From contig NZ_CP137640.1 in NCBI RefSeq assembly GCF_036670025.1, positions 4,870,001 through 4,934,000 of the forward strand: DNA of 64,000 bases, in the 5' to 3' direction. Shown here piece by piece: positions 41,965 to 50,738 of this stretch (positions are counted from its first letter, which is position 1; the number at the start of each line of letters is the position of its first letter). The translations under genes were made by a program, and so were the position numbers. This stretch comes from Bacillus_BD oryzisoli. GTDB taxonomy: Bacteria > Bacillota > Bacilli > Bacillales > Cytobacillaceae. The notes under the pieces were generated by a model. That model was not told where the DNA came from. It was given only the letters and a program-made list of their open reading frames with translations, and did not search any database.

Positions 41965-42255
41965 ATGCAGCAGCAATCAAACATGAATATGAATACACAA
42001 AATCAAGGCATCTTGTATCAACAACCGCCAGCGGTCATTTCAACAAAAGACACCTTATATTTAACGGATATGCTTTCATGGAATCTATTGGCAATGAAAA
42101 AGGCTCATTTTTTTGCTCAGCAATGTCAAGACCCTGAAATTGCGTCCGAGCTGGAACGCTGCGGTCAAATGCACCAGCGTCATTACGAAAGAATCCTTTC
42201 CCATTTGAACGTTCAAAATCAACAACAACAACCGTCGAATAACGGAATGATGTAA
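41965..42255 (+). CDS. CotF-like spore coat protein
   Basis: 96 residues from the ATG at 41965, which has AAAGGAGG at 7-base spacing. A Gln/Asn/Met-rich start leads into a CotF-type ferritin-like helical segment (TDMLSWNLLAMKKAHFFAQQ; RCGQMHQRHYERILSHL). Proteins of this type are structural coat components made in the mother cell. Followed 23 bp later by a second CotF-type gene. Confidence 0.75.
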   Translation: MQQQSNMNMNTQNQGILYQQPPAVISTKDTLYLTDMLSWNLLAMKKAHFFAQQCQDPEIASELERCGQMHQRHYERILSHLNVQNQQQQPSNNGMM

Positions 42256-42278
42256 TTACTTTTTCGGAGGTGTACAAC

Positions 42279-42644
42279 GTGAATCAAAACCAAAATCAAA
42301 GCGGACAAAGTCAAACAATCGCAAATCCTAAAACAACGAAATTACAGAAAACACCACAAATGAATGACCGCGATTTCTTGAACGATGCATTAGCAACGGA
42401 AAAATATATAACCAATAATTATAGCATTGCGCTAAATGAGGCCAGTCACGAAGCGCTATATCAAGACCTTTTGTCTATTTGTACGGAAGCGCAAAATGAA
42501 CAACGTCAGCTCTATAATCTCATGTTCAAAAAAGGCTGGTACAAGCTTGAGCAGGAAGATCAGCAAAAGCTCCAGCAAAAACATCAGCAATTCTATAATT
42601 ACACCACCACCCAATTCCCTTATGGAGGCGGGCAGCTGCAATAA
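42279..42644 (+). CDS. CotF-domain spore coat protein
   Basis: 121 residues from the GTG at 42279 with CGGAGG upstream; a GTG overlapping that RBS is rejected. CotF-domain features: MNDRDFLNDALATEKYITNN, then SHEALYQDLLSICTEAQNEQ, with a Gln-rich C-terminus. Probably cotranscribed with the preceding coat gene and closed by a strong terminator. Confidence 0.85.
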   Translation: MNQNQNQSGQSQTIANPKTTKLQKTPQMNDRDFLNDALATEKYITNNYSIALNEASHEALYQDLLSICTEAQNEQRQLYNLMFKKGWYKLEQEDQQKLQQKHQQFYNYTTTQFPYGGGQLQ

Positions 42645-42647
42645 TAC

Positions 42648-42680
42648 AAAAGCCGCTTTGAACAATTCAAAGCGGCTTTT
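42648..42680. terminator. Bidirectional terminator between coat genes and RodA-family gene
   Basis: Perfect 13-bp stem AAAAGCCGCTTTG / CAAAGCGGCTTTT with U-runs on both strands, lying between convergent genes. Confidence 0.9.
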
Positions 42681-42681
42681 G

Positions 42682-43851
42682 TTAATCCGTAGTTGAAAAC
42701 ATATATTTTTTATAATGATAGCGGATCGAGAATATCAGTCCGAGCGCCAGCATATTTCCCATTAACGAGCTGCCTCCATAGCTGATAAACGAAAGTGGAA
42801 TCCCGGTAATTGGCAAGAGTCCGATTGTCATGCCGATATTTTGAAATACGTGGAACGTAATCATACTGATGACACCGACACAAATGTATGAATAGAAGTG
42901 ATTCTTCGTTTCCATGCCCACTTTTGTAATATGATAAATCAGCAAAAAGAATAAGCTGACTAAAATACTTGCCCCAATAAAGCCAAACTCTTCCCCTACA
43001 ACACTAAAGATAAAATCGGTATGACTTTCCGGCAGGTACACGTCTCTTGTTCCGAAGCCTTTTCCCGACGTTTCACCGGACCCAATCGCCAGTAAGGAGC
43101 GGGTAAGCTGGAAACCTGTTGAACTTTGGTAATTATAAGGATCAATCCATGAATAGATCCGCCCGAATTGATACTCTTTAACCCCAAGATATTTTTCCAG
43201 TATCTCGGGCTTCCAAAGGACAAAATAGAAAATAACCGTAATGAGGGCAGCAGCACTGCCGAATATCGTAACAAGTATTTTCCATGAAATTCCGGAAATA
43301 AACAGCATGCCTAGTAATATTGCCATCAGTACAAGCGATGTTCCTAAATCAGGCTGCTGCATCACCAATAGCAACGGCAGCATTGTCACAAATCCAAGCT
43401 TCAATAAAAGCCATAAATCGGTCTGGATCGTTTTTAACAAATACTTTTGATGGTGCTCCACGATCACACGGGCAAGCGCCAGAATGAGGAACACTTTAAA
43501 AAATTCCGATGGCTGCAAGGATCCCATTCCCGGAACTTTATACCAGCTTTTTGCACCATTAATGACCGGGGCAATACTGTCCGGGGCCACAATCAGAAAG
43601 GCTAATAAGAAGTTCCCAAAGCCATACGCATACCATGAAAGCTTCTTAAGCTGATCAGAATCGAGTGTGATGACAGCGGCAATAATCCCCGATCCGACAA
43701 TATACCAAACGATTTGCTTTAATAAGAAGTTTTCACCGTATTGCCCTGTCTTTTGGGCACTGTAAATGGAAATACAGCTGGCTAGGCATAATAGTAGTAA
43801 TATAAGGACAAGACTGAAGTCTAGTCTTGATGTAGATTGTTTATTTGTCAT
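42682..43851 (-). CDS. RodA/FtsW/SpoVE-family peptidoglycan polymerase
   Basis: 389 residues with about ten membrane segments. SEDS family motifs: GSLQPSEFFKVFLILALA, MQQPDLGTSLVLMAILLG, LPESHTDFIFSVVGEEFGF and GIPLSFISYGGSS. The family polymerises glycan strands with class B PBPs. The sequence is nearer RodA than FtsW by its loops, but it lies away from the usual cell-shape loci, so it may be a second, accessory RodA paralogue. Confidence 0.9.
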   Translation of the reverse strand: MTNKQSTSRLDFSLVLILLLLCLASCISIYSAQKTGQYGENFLLKQIVWYIVGSGIIAAVITLDSDQLKKLSWYAYGFGNFLLAFLIVAPDSIAPVINGAKSWYKVPGMGSLQPSEFFKVFLILALARVIVEHHQKYLLKTIQTDLWLLLKLGFVTMLPLLLVMQQPDLGTSLVLMAILLGMLFISGISWKILVTIFGSAAALITVIFYFVLWKPEILEKYLGVKEYQFGRIYSWIDPYNYQSSTGFQLTRSLLAIGSGETSGKGFGTRDVYLPESHTDFIFSVVGEEFGFIGASILVSLFFLLIYHITKVGMETKNHFYSYICVGVISMITFHVFQNIGMTIGLLPITGIPLSFISYGGSSLMGNMLALGLIFSIRYHYKKYMFSTTD

Positions 43852-44047
43852 GCTTCTTCACCTTCTAAGGAGCTGCTTTAAAATAACAGTCCATTCATTA
43901 TCACTTTCAATTCTTCATTATATTTTTATTTTCGACAAATCTCAACAAAATCATTGATAATGGATAATATTACACTCCATCACTCCATCATTTTACCTAT
44001 ACTTTATGAAAATTTAATGAACATAATATGAACGAATGATCATTACC

Positions 44048-44099
44048 CTAACAAAACTAAACAAAACTAAACAAAACCAATTGTTTTTAGACAAAACAA
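44048..44099. promoter_or_regulatory. AT-rich repeats upstream of the tungstate operon
   Basis: Three tandem near-copies of AACAAAACTA (44049-44078), then the inverted repeat TTGTTTTtagacAAAACAA (44081-44099), about 70 bp before the regulator start. A likely operator or promoter-proximal site; the regulator next door is the obvious candidate ligand. Confidence 0.4.
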
Positions 44100-44167
44100 T
44101 ATGATAAACTTTTTTTTGCATGCGTCCCAAAGACATAATGTTATATTTAGTAAGAAAGGAGATGCCC

Positions 44168-45076
44168 ATGAATGAAATATATACTCCTGATGAAGTAGCC
44201 AAGCTGTTTAAAATATCAAAACATACTGTCTATGAATTGATTAAACGCGGGGAGCTTCGTGCCTTTAAGGTTGGAAATAAAATGCGGATTGAGCAGAATG
44301 AAGTCAATCGATATAAACAAGAGATGGAAACAGCACCCGCTCCGAAACCAGCCGCAGCCCATGCGATTCGTCTTGCCGGCAGCCATGATTTTCTCATCGA
44401 GCATTTAGTTAAATATGCAGCACGGCAAACACAAGGTTTATCGATCCACCCTACATATGTTGGCAGTCTTGAAGGACTGATGATGTTATATCGAAATAGT
44501 TGTGATGCAGCTGCCATACACTTATTAGACCCTTCTTCAAAGGAGTATAACATTCCTTTTATCAAACAGCTTTTTGTCCATGAGCCGATCACGGTTATGC
44601 GGTTTGCTTCGAGAGTCCAGGGCTTTATTGTCGCAAAAGGGAATCCCAAAAACATAAAAAGCTTTCACGATCTAACAAGGGAAGACGTCGTTTTTGTTAA
44701 TCGGCAAAAAGGGTCTGGTACCCGCTACTTAATCGATTATCATTTAGCCGAAGAAGGAATTGATCCTCAAGTCATACATGGCTATGACAATGAGGAATGG
44801 ACTCATTCTGCAACGGCATCACTTGTTAACGGAGGAAAAGCAGACGCTGCTTTTGGCATACAATCGGCAACAGAAAATCTCCAATTAGATTTTATTCCTG
44901 TCATGAAGGAACAATTCGATCTTGTTTTCCGGTGGACAGAGCAAAATCAAGCGACATTAAAGCAATTCATCGATATGCTTACCGACACAGCGTTTACTGA
45001 TAGTATGCAGAATAAAGCGGGCTATGATGTATCTGAGTTTGGAACTATTATTTACGACCATAGATTAAGGAGCTAG
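44168..45076 (+). CDS. Regulator with excisionase-type HTH and periplasmic-binding-like domain
   Basis: 302 residues from the ATG at 44168 (AAAGGAGAT upstream). Residues 3-52 are an excisionase/AlpA-type winged helix (YTPDEVAKLFKISKHTVYEL, GNKMRIEQNEVNRYKQ). Residues 65-300 form a PBP-like domain like the molybdate/tungstate sensors: IRLAGSHDFLIEHLV, NRQKGSGTRYLIDYHL. It precedes tupABC by 4 bp, so a tungstate- or molybdate-responsive regulator of that operon is likely. Confidence 0.85.
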   Translation: MNEIYTPDEVAKLFKISKHTVYELIKRGELRAFKVGNKMRIEQNEVNRYKQEMETAPAPKPAAAHAIRLAGSHDFLIEHLVKYAARQTQGLSIHPTYVGSLEGLMMLYRNSCDAAAIHLLDPSSKEYNIPFIKQLFVHEPITVMRFASRVQGFIVAKGNPKNIKSFHDLTREDVVFVNRQKGSGTRYLIDYHLAEEGIDPQVIHGYDNEEWTHSATASLVNGGKADAAFGIQSATENLQLDFIPVMKEQFDLVFRWTEQNQATLKQFIDMLTDTAFTDSMQNKAGYDVSEFGTIIYDHRLRS

Positions 45077-45080
45077 AACC

Positions 45081-45989
45081 ATGAAAAAATTCAATCGATT
45101 TTTAGCAGTAAGTCTCTTCGCTTTGTTATTGTTGGTTTTAGGGGCTTGCGGAAATAACAATGATGCGGCAGATAAAACAACTGACAACAAGGATAACCAA
45201 ACTGAGCAGGCTGCAGATACGAAAGAAAAGGCTGAAACAAAGGATCTTATTTTAGCAACGACAACGAGTACACAGGACACAGGTTTATTAGACGAACTGA
45301 TTATCCCGATGTTTGAAGAACAAAATCCAAATATTAATGTAAAAACCATTGCTGTTGGTACAGGACAGGCGTTAGAAATGGGTACAAAAGGTGAAGCAGA
45401 TGTATTGCTTGTTCATGCCCCTGCTTCAGAAGAAGAAATTGTTGCAAGCGGCGATGCGATTAACCGTCAGCTTGTGATGCATAATGATTTTATCATCGTC
45501 GGACCTAAGGATGACCCTGCTGGAATTAAAGGATTAGCGATTTCAGAGGCTTTTGCAAAAATCATGAGTGAAAATGCGGTCTTTGTTTCAAGAGGCGATG
45601 ACTCTGGTACACATAAAAAAGAGCTTGAAGTATGGAAAAAAGCGAACTTAACACCTACTGATAACGCATCCTATCTTCAAACAGGACAAGGAATGGGTGC
45701 TACATTACAAATCGCCAATGAAAAGAGCGGCTATACTTTAACTGACAGAGGAACTTGGTTAGCGCAGGAAAAGAATTTAACAAACCTACAAATTTCTGTT
45801 GAAGGTGATGAGGAATTAAAAAATATTTACCATGTGATGCAGGTAAATCCTGAAAAGCATGATAAAGTATACGCAGAGGGCGCAGAGAAATTTGTTGACT
45901 TTATGATCAATAATGATACACAAAAAGCTATCGGAGAATTCGGCAAGGACAAATATGGTCAAGCCTTGTTCTTCCCGGATGCTAAATAA
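45081..45989 (+). CDS. tupA: Tungstate ABC transporter substrate-binding lipoprotein TupA
   Basis: 302 residues with lipobox LGAC (Cys23) and the TupA hallmark TTTSTQD (residues 60-66), which binds the oxyanion; SRGDDSGTHKKELEVW and GYTLTDRGTWLA are also family features. It captures tungstate outside the cell for molybdenum/tungsten enzymes. Confidence 0.93.
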   Translation: MKKFNRFLAVSLFALLLLVLGACGNNNDAADKTTDNKDNQTEQAADTKEKAETKDLILATTTSTQDTGLLDELIIPMFEEQNPNINVKTIAVGTGQALEMGTKGEADVLLVHAPASEEEIVASGDAINRQLVMHNDFIIVGPKDDPAGIKGLAISEAFAKIMSENAVFVSRGDDSGTHKKELEVWKKANLTPTDNASYLQTGQGMGATLQIANEKSGYTLTDRGTWLAQEKNLTNLQISVEGDEELKNIYHVMQVNPEKHDKVYAEGAEKFVDFMINNDTQKAIGEFGKDKYGQALFFPDAK

Positions 45990-46012
45990 TAGAGATATAA
46001 TAAATAAAGGAT

Positions 46013-46039
46013 GGCGGTAAGTCTATAATACTTACCGCC
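46013..46039 (+). terminator. Intercistronic hairpin between tupA and tupB
   Basis: Perfect 9-bp stem GGCGGTAAG / CTTACCGCC with CCCTTTTATTT after it. As an attenuator it would give more TupA than TupBC, common in ABC operons. Confidence 0.7.
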
Positions 46040-46079
46040 ACCCTTTTATTTACGAAAGAGTAGGAAGTTGGTTGGTTGA

Positions 46080-46778
46080 ATGGATCTTATTATAGAAGGT
46101 TTATTAAAAGCAGTTGAATTGATTACATCTGGGGACAAGGGTATTTTTGAGGTTAGTTTTCTCACCCTCCGTGTATCCTTTACAGCTATCCTTATCAGCA
46201 CAATCATTGGCATTCCGATTGGAATTGTTTTAGGGCTGGCGCGGTTTAAAGGAAGAAAACTCATTCTCGCCTTTATCAATATTGGCATGGGACTGCCTCC
46301 CGTCATCGCCGGTCTGACGATTACGATGCTGCTGTGGCGTTCAGGCCGATTTGGAGACTACGCCCTATTATATACTCCGACAGCGATCATTTTGGCGCAA
46401 ATCCTGGTTTCCCTTCCAATTGTAACTGGGTTAACAAGCTCCTCTTTTCAGCAAATCAATGATAAAATGCTCCTGCAGATTAAAGCACTTGGAGCGACAA
46501 AACTACAAACCTTATTCATTTTATTAAAAGAGATGCGGATTGCCTTATTGGCCGCGATTATGGCCGGTTTTGGCCGTGTGATTGCAGAGGTCGGTGCCGC
46601 CATGATGGTAGGGGGCAATATTTTAGGCGAAACACGAATCTTAACAACCTCCATTATGATGGAGGTTTCAAAAGGAAATTTCGATATTGCCATTGCCCTT
46701 TCCTTTATTTTAATGGCGCTGGCCTTCTTGATCACGTTCAGTCTAACCTCGCTGCAGCAAAGGAGGCGGATGGAATGA
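46080..46778 (+). CDS. tupB: Tungstate ABC transporter permease TupB
   Basis: 232 residues with about five membrane segments and the EAA loop IKALGATKLQTLFILLKEMR. It belongs to the TupB/ModB-like permeases. The RBS is weak (AGGAAG), with an ATG start. It overlaps tupC by 4 bp (ATGA). Confidence 0.9.
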   Translation: MDLIIEGLLKAVELITSGDKGIFEVSFLTLRVSFTAILISTIIGIPIGIVLGLARFKGRKLILAFINIGMGLPPVIAGLTITMLLWRSGRFGDYALLYTPTAIILAQILVSLPIVTGLTSSSFQQINDKMLLQIKALGATKLQTLFILLKEMRIALLAAIMAGFGRVIAEVGAAMMVGGNILGETRILTTSIMMEVSKGNFDIAIALSFILMALAFLITFSLTSLQQRRRME

Positions 46779-47512
46779 CGGAAATGATCAGAGCAGAAAA
46801 GCTTGAATTTCAAGTACCAAGCCGAAACATCCTTTCGATTCCAGAGCTTGTGATTGAAAAAGGACATGTATATGGAATCATGGGTCCAAACGGGGCTGGA
46901 AAAAGCACCCTGCTTAAGCTCCTTTCCCTGTTAGAGGCTCCTACTAACGGAACGATTTATTTTCACGGGGAAAAGGTTTCTGCCCAGACGGTTACCCTTG
47001 ATCAGCGGAGAAAAATTGCTATTGCCCTTCAGCAATCGCTGCTGCTTGATTCGACCGTTTTTCAAAATATTGCCGTCGGGCTCAAGATTAGAAAGCAGCC
47101 GCGGAAAGTGATTAAGGCAAAGGTGTTTGAATGGATGGAAAAGTTTAATATTGCCCACTTGGCCGATAAGCATGCATACAAGCTGTCTGGCGGGGAATCA
47201 CAGCGGGTTAATTTAGCAAGGGCCATGATTCTTGAGCCTGAGCTGCTCTGCCTGGACGAGCCGTTTTCCGCACTAGACTTTCCAACCAAAATGAAGCTAG
47301 TTGAGGATTTTAAATCCATTTTAACAACGTCAGGCACAACCGTTTTATTTGTTAGTCATGATTTACTTGAGGTTAAATCATTAACAAATGAATTATTTAT
47401 CTTAATGAACGGTGAATTGCAGCAGCACGGCTCCACAGAGGATGTCATAGCCAATCCAAATGCATCCACTCAATCCTTCATCAATGAATGGAAAAGCTAT
47501 TTAACCTTATAA
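46775..47512 (+). CDS. tupC: Tungstate ABC transporter ATPase TupC
   Basis: 245 residues; Walker A GPNGAGKST, signature KLSGGESQRVN, Walker B LLCLDEPFSALD. It energises tungstate uptake by TupB. Translationally coupled to tupB. AAAGGAGG lies in the end of tupB, giving a good start. Confidence 0.92.
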   Translation: MTEMIRAEKLEFQVPSRNILSIPELVIEKGHVYGIMGPNGAGKSTLLKLLSLLEAPTNGTIYFHGEKVSAQTVTLDQRRKIAIALQQSLLLDSTVFQNIAVGLKIRKQPRKVIKAKVFEWMEKFNIAHLADKHAYKLSGGESQRVNLARAMILEPELLCLDEPFSALDFPTKMKLVEDFKSILTTSGTTVLFVSHDLLEVKSLTNELFILMNGELQQHGSTEDVIANPNASTQSFINEWKSYLTL

Positions 47513-47553
47513 TTAAGGCTTTGTTAAAGCAGAATATTGATTTATTGTAAGCA

Positions 47554-47745
47554 GGTTGATTGTAGTGGAAGGCACGAAGACTCCTCGAAAATTCTATCGA
47601 ATTTTCTCGTGCGTGGGCGGATTCGAGGAAGTAATTCAATGTCCTGAGGGAGAAGCGGGATAGGAGTGATCCTGCTGAAACAAAGTGTCGAGGAGGCTCG
47701 GCGGTCGCCCTAAGGTGCGCGAAGTGCCTGGAACGGAAATCAACA
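47554..47745. repeat. Intergenic dispersed repeat of Bacillaceae type
   Basis: About 190 bp framed by an imperfect inverted repeat: GGTTGATTgtagtGGAAGGCAC at the left and GTGCCTGGAACGGAAATCAAC at the right. The inside is GC-rich, with the internal stem CGAAAATTCtatcGAATTTTC. The ending GCGAAGTGCCTGGAACGGAAA matches a repeat I know from many Bacillaceae intergenic regions. Most likely a non-autonomous MITE-like element. Confidence 0.7.
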
Positions 47746-47775
47746 ACTATGTTAAACATAACCATAATTAAAAAG

Positions 47776-47802
47776 AAGCCGTATGATTCAGTCATACGGC
47801 TT
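47776..47802. terminator. tup operon terminator
   Basis: Perfect 11-bp stem AAGCCGTATGA / TCATACGGCTT with A/U runs on both sides. The stretch 47803-48067 holds only smaller hairpins (GGACAAACTT/AAGTTGTCC at 47845; CCTCC/GGAGG with a U-run at 48009-48026) and no convincing gene. Confidence 0.85.
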
Positions 47803-48067
47803 TAAAAAAAATATAGGAGGTTTTGGGTTTAACGGTAAGGACAAACTTAAGTTGTCCTTTACTATTACATATGAAGCTTGTTCACTATTTGTACAGGCGT
47901 TTCACCAATATTTGAAAAAAGGGCTTTAACAGGACTAAGCAATAAATAGCTTTGTATAAAAATCGCTCATATGGGTCACACTTATAATAAGTGTAAACCC
48001 CCCTTTAACCTCCTATTAATGGAGGTCTTTTTTCATTTTAGACCTCCCACTCTATTTACTCCATCAC

Positions 48068-48703
48068 TTACCGCTGATATCCATTCAATTGAGGCAGCTG
48101 CGGCAGCCATCTTTTCATGTAAACATCAGCAATCCTATTTAATAGCCAGACCGGCATTTTCTTTGGGCAGAGACCTTTATTATAGTATTTATAAAAGACC
48201 TTTTTTAAATCGTCCCATTGATGACAATCTTTTTTTTGTCCAAAGCGGGCTACATCAATAAGCTTAATTTCACCTTCCCTGGTTAAAAGGATATTTCTCA
48301 AGTGGATATCAGAAGGATTTAAGCCTCTTTGCCTTGCCAGGAACAGGGCATGATCAACCGCTTCAATATGCTGCGGATAAATGATATGCCCCTTACTTAA
48401 GCAGTCAAAAAAAGTAACTCCGCGCAGATAATCAATGACTAAATAATTTTCACCTGCATCATACAAGGAGGGATAATAATCCATTCCCTGCAGGACCCGA
48501 TAAATTCTTGCTTCTTCCTTTGCGATCGCAGTAAAAGGAGGGAAAAAAACTTTAATCACTTTTTCAGTTGCTTTGATTCTAAATACATAGGCACTTCTAC
48601 CGGCACCAACAAACTCCAAATCCTCATGCTTTCCTGTTAGTATCGTTTTGGAGCCTCTCCTTGAAAACGTAACACTGCGAGCAAGTTCGCTATATGATTT
48701 CAA
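48068..48703 (-). CDS. Serine/threonine protein kinase-like protein
   Basis: 211 residues with reduced kinase motifs: a short glycine-rich start (FVGAGRSAYVFRI), Lys in EKVIKVFF, the catalytic loop NPSDIHLRNILL and metal-binding IDVARFG in place of DFG. RIO/ABC1-like kinases of this small type occur in Bacillus (YrzF-like). No membrane segment. It probably phosphorylates a protein or small molecule; target unknown. Confidence 0.75.
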   Translation of the reverse strand: MKSYSELARSVTFSRRGSKTILTGKHEDLEFVGAGRSAYVFRIKATEKVIKVFFPPFTAIAKEEARIYRVLQGMDYYPSLYDAGENYLVIDYLRGVTFFDCLSKGHIIYPQHIEAVDHALFLARQRGLNPSDIHLRNILLTREGEIKLIDVARFGQKKDCHQWDDLKKVFYKYYNKGLCPKKMPVWLLNRIADVYMKRWLPQLPQLNGYQR

Positions 48704-48741
48704 GTAGTACTCCTTCCCTTTTCTTGATTTGATAATGTAAA

Positions 48742-49551
48742 TTACGCATTCACCTTTTTCGTATTATCTGAAGCTGTTTCAGATGCTGTTTCCTCTTGGT
48801 GATCCTTTGAAAGGAACCAGCCTGCAGCTGCGATACCGACTAATACAATGTAGAATGTTGCTTTCCAGGCTGTTGAGTGAGAAAAACCTTCTGAAACAAC
48901 TGCTACAGCCGGATGTGATAAGGTTTGAACGAGAAGCTTCACTCCAACCCATCCGACGATAACAAAAGCAGCAATCTCCAAACCAGGTTTTTTAGCTAAC
49001 AATTTGACGAACATATTGGCAGCAAATCGCATGATCACTAGGCCAATAAAACCTCCGGCAAAAATAACAATGAAATGACCGGCATGCATTCCGCCGATTT
49101 CTCCCATATTAGGAATAAGAGGAAGTGTGACTGCCAACGCAACTGCCGCTAAGATAGAATCAATGGCAAACGCAATATCGGCCACTTCGACTTTTAATAC
49201 AGTCATCCAAAAGCCGCTTTGCTTCTTAGGCTTTTCGATATGAGCTTCTCCTTCTGGTTTCTTTTTAAGAAAATGTTTATATAGATGATTTAAGCACATG
49301 AAGATCAGATACGCCGCACCAAGCGCTTGAACCTGCCAAATATCAACAAGAAACGAAATAACAAATAATGATCCAAAACGGAATACAAACGCTCCTGCTA
49401 ACCCATAAAATAATGCTTTCCTGCGCTGCTCCTCCGGTAGATGCTTCACCATAATTGCCAGCACCAATGCGTTATCGGTTGCCAGCAGTCCTTCTAACAC
49501 AATTAAGACTAATAAGACCCATCCATACTCCATCAATAATGAAAATTCCAT
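48742..49551 (-). CDS. TerC-family manganese exporter
   Basis: 269 residues with about eight membrane segments and TerC signatures: EGLLATDNALVLAIMV near the N-terminus and KVEVADIAFAIDSILAAVAL in the middle, whose paired acidic residues bind metal. Members behind yybP-ykoY riboswitches export Mn2+ (MeeF/MeeY in B. subtilis), which fits here. The His-rich loops and a polar C-terminal tail lie in the cytoplasm. Confidence 0.88.
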   Translation of the reverse strand: MEFSLLMEYGWVLLVLIVLEGLLATDNALVLAIMVKHLPEEQRRKALFYGLAGAFVFRFGSLFVISFLVDIWQVQALGAAYLIFMCLNHLYKHFLKKKPEGEAHIEKPKKQSGFWMTVLKVEVADIAFAIDSILAAVALAVTLPLIPNMGEIGGMHAGHFIVIFAGGFIGLVIMRFAANMFVKLLAKKPGLEIAAFVIVGWVGVKLLVQTLSHPAVAVVSEGFSHSTAWKATFYIVLVGIAAAGWFLSKDHQEETASETASDNTKKVNA

Positions 49552-49733
49552 TTTTTAACCTCCTTGAAAATATTCTGTTCGCTTTGACTATTGTAACGAG
49601 CTTTTCATTTTCAAGTTTCGGTCCATATCGCTCGACTGCCAGAGAGTTTCTTCATAACTTCTGTCTTAACGATAACTAGGGTCCATGCCGATTTATTTCC
49701 CATATACTCTCCTCCCATCGAAACAAAATAAAA

Positions 49734-49890
49734 AGACCTTTACCAATAGTAAAGGTCTGATTGCACAAATAAAAAGACCCTGCCTATTGGTAAAGGTCTT
49801 GCTAACAACTTTAAAAGTTGCCAACAAAGCCGGGAGCACAAACTCCGTAATGACGACTTTGCTGTAAAAGCTACTCCCCTTTAGGGAAAA
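49734..49890 (-). promoter_or_regulatory. yybP-ykoY Mn2+ riboswitch upstream of terC
   Basis: The minus strand carries the class core: AAAGGGGAGTAGC, AAAGTCGTCATTACGGAGT, CCGGCTTTGTTGGCAACTTT, GTTGTTAGCAAGACCTTTACC. It is followed by a perfect terminator AGACCTTTAC / GTAAAGGTCT with a U-run (49734-49758). The AGACCTTTACC arm is present twice, so aptamer closure and terminator can compete. Mn2+ is known to turn this class on. Confidence 0.92.
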
Positions 49891-50021
49891 CTCTTATTCT
49901 GATAAGGTAATAATAAAGAGTCTTTGAAAGAATGTCAAGAATATTCTTTTTCTCTTTTAGAAAAAAGAGGTTTAATTTTTTTATTTTCATAGTATAATAA
50001 TATAATTTGATTTACTTCAAC

Positions 50022-50060
50022 ACGTGGTTCGAGACCCTCCCACGATAAAAAACTAAGGAG
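50022..50060 (+). promoter_or_regulatory. preQ1-I riboswitch upstream of queT
   Basis: CGTGGTTCGAGACCCTCCCACG, followed by ATAAAAAACTAAGGAG, is the compact preQ1 class I aptamer in which the A-rich tail pairs back and the RBS AAGGAG is covered on ligand binding. It lies 8 bases before the queT ATG, after a TATAAT-like box (49995-50000). Confidence 0.93.
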
Positions 50061-50068
50061 AGATTCTT

Positions 50069-50596
50069 ATGAATATTAAAACCCTTGCAGTAAATGGCAT
50101 TGTCGCAGCATTATATATTGCTGTAAGCTTTGTCATCCAGCCATTTGGCTTCACGAATGTTCAATTTCGTGTCTCCGAGATGTTCAATCATCTCATCGTA
50201 TTTAACAAGAGATTCATTTATGGGATTGTCCTTGGTGTATTCTTAACAAACCTGTTCTTTTCGCCGATGGTCGCCTATGATCTTGTTTTTGGTGTCGGAC
50301 AGTCGATTGTTGCCCTTTTAGTAACGATTTTCTCCACTCGTTTTATTAAAGGCATCTGGTCCCGTATGGCTTTTAACACGATTGTATTCACCTTTACGAT
50401 GTTTATTATTGCGTTTGAGTTGAACCTAGCATTCGGACTTCCATTCTTATTTACATGGCTAACGACGGCTGCCGGGGAACTAGTTGTCATGGTTGTTGGG
50501 GCACCAATTATGTACGCTGTAAATAAGCGGGTAAACTTTAAAAAAATGATGGAACCTTCCGTCTCCATTTCAGATCATAAAGTTATTTCACAATAA
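50069..50596 (+). CDS. queT: Queuosine precursor transporter QueT
   Basis: 175 residues with about five membrane segments, an ECF transporter S-component. Family markers: FGFTNVQFRVSEMFNHLIVF and FFSPMVAYDLVFGVGQS. It takes up a queuosine precursor with a shared ECF energy module encoded elsewhere. The preQ1 riboswitch directly in front confirms the pathway. Confidence 0.93.
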   Translation: MNIKTLAVNGIVAALYIAVSFVIQPFGFTNVQFRVSEMFNHLIVFNKRFIYGIVLGVFLTNLFFSPMVAYDLVFGVGQSIVALLVTIFSTRFIKGIWSRMAFNTIVFTFTMFIIAFELNLAFGLPFLFTWLTTAAGELVVMVVGAPIMYAVNKRVNFKKMMEPSVSISDHKVISQ

Positions 50597-50618
50597 GACT
50601 GACACGTATGTCAGTCTT
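50595..50618 (+). terminator. queT terminator
   Basis: Perfect 10-bp stem AAGACTGACA / TGTCAGTCTT with ATTTTC after it; the stem overlaps the stop codon. Confidence 0.85.
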
Positions 50619-50656
50619 ATTTTCTTGCTTACCGTTCTTTTTACTAGGCTATAATG

Positions 50657-50689
50657 AAAAGACCGAGTGCTGGGAACACTCAGTCTTTT
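50657..50689 (-). terminator. yclNOPQ terminator
   Basis: AAAAGAC.GAGTG / CACTC.GTCTTTT hairpin with U-runs on both strands, 50 bp behind the yclQ stop. Confidence 0.8.
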
Positions 50690-50738
50690 ATAGTCATTAT
50701 TTTGTTTAGAGTACATCCATTTGTACTTTTTTATTTTT

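Noticed and set aside
44048..44079. Short tandem repeats as a CRISPR array
   Set aside because: Units of about 10 bp without spacers; no cas genes in the window.
47821..47913. Short frame after AGGAGG at 47815
   Set aside because: About 30 codons, TTG start, no recognisable product; hairpins there suggest leader or terminator remnants.
49734..49799. Repeated AGACCTTTACC as a direct-repeat element
   Set aside because: Explained by the competing stems of the Mn2+ riboswitch.
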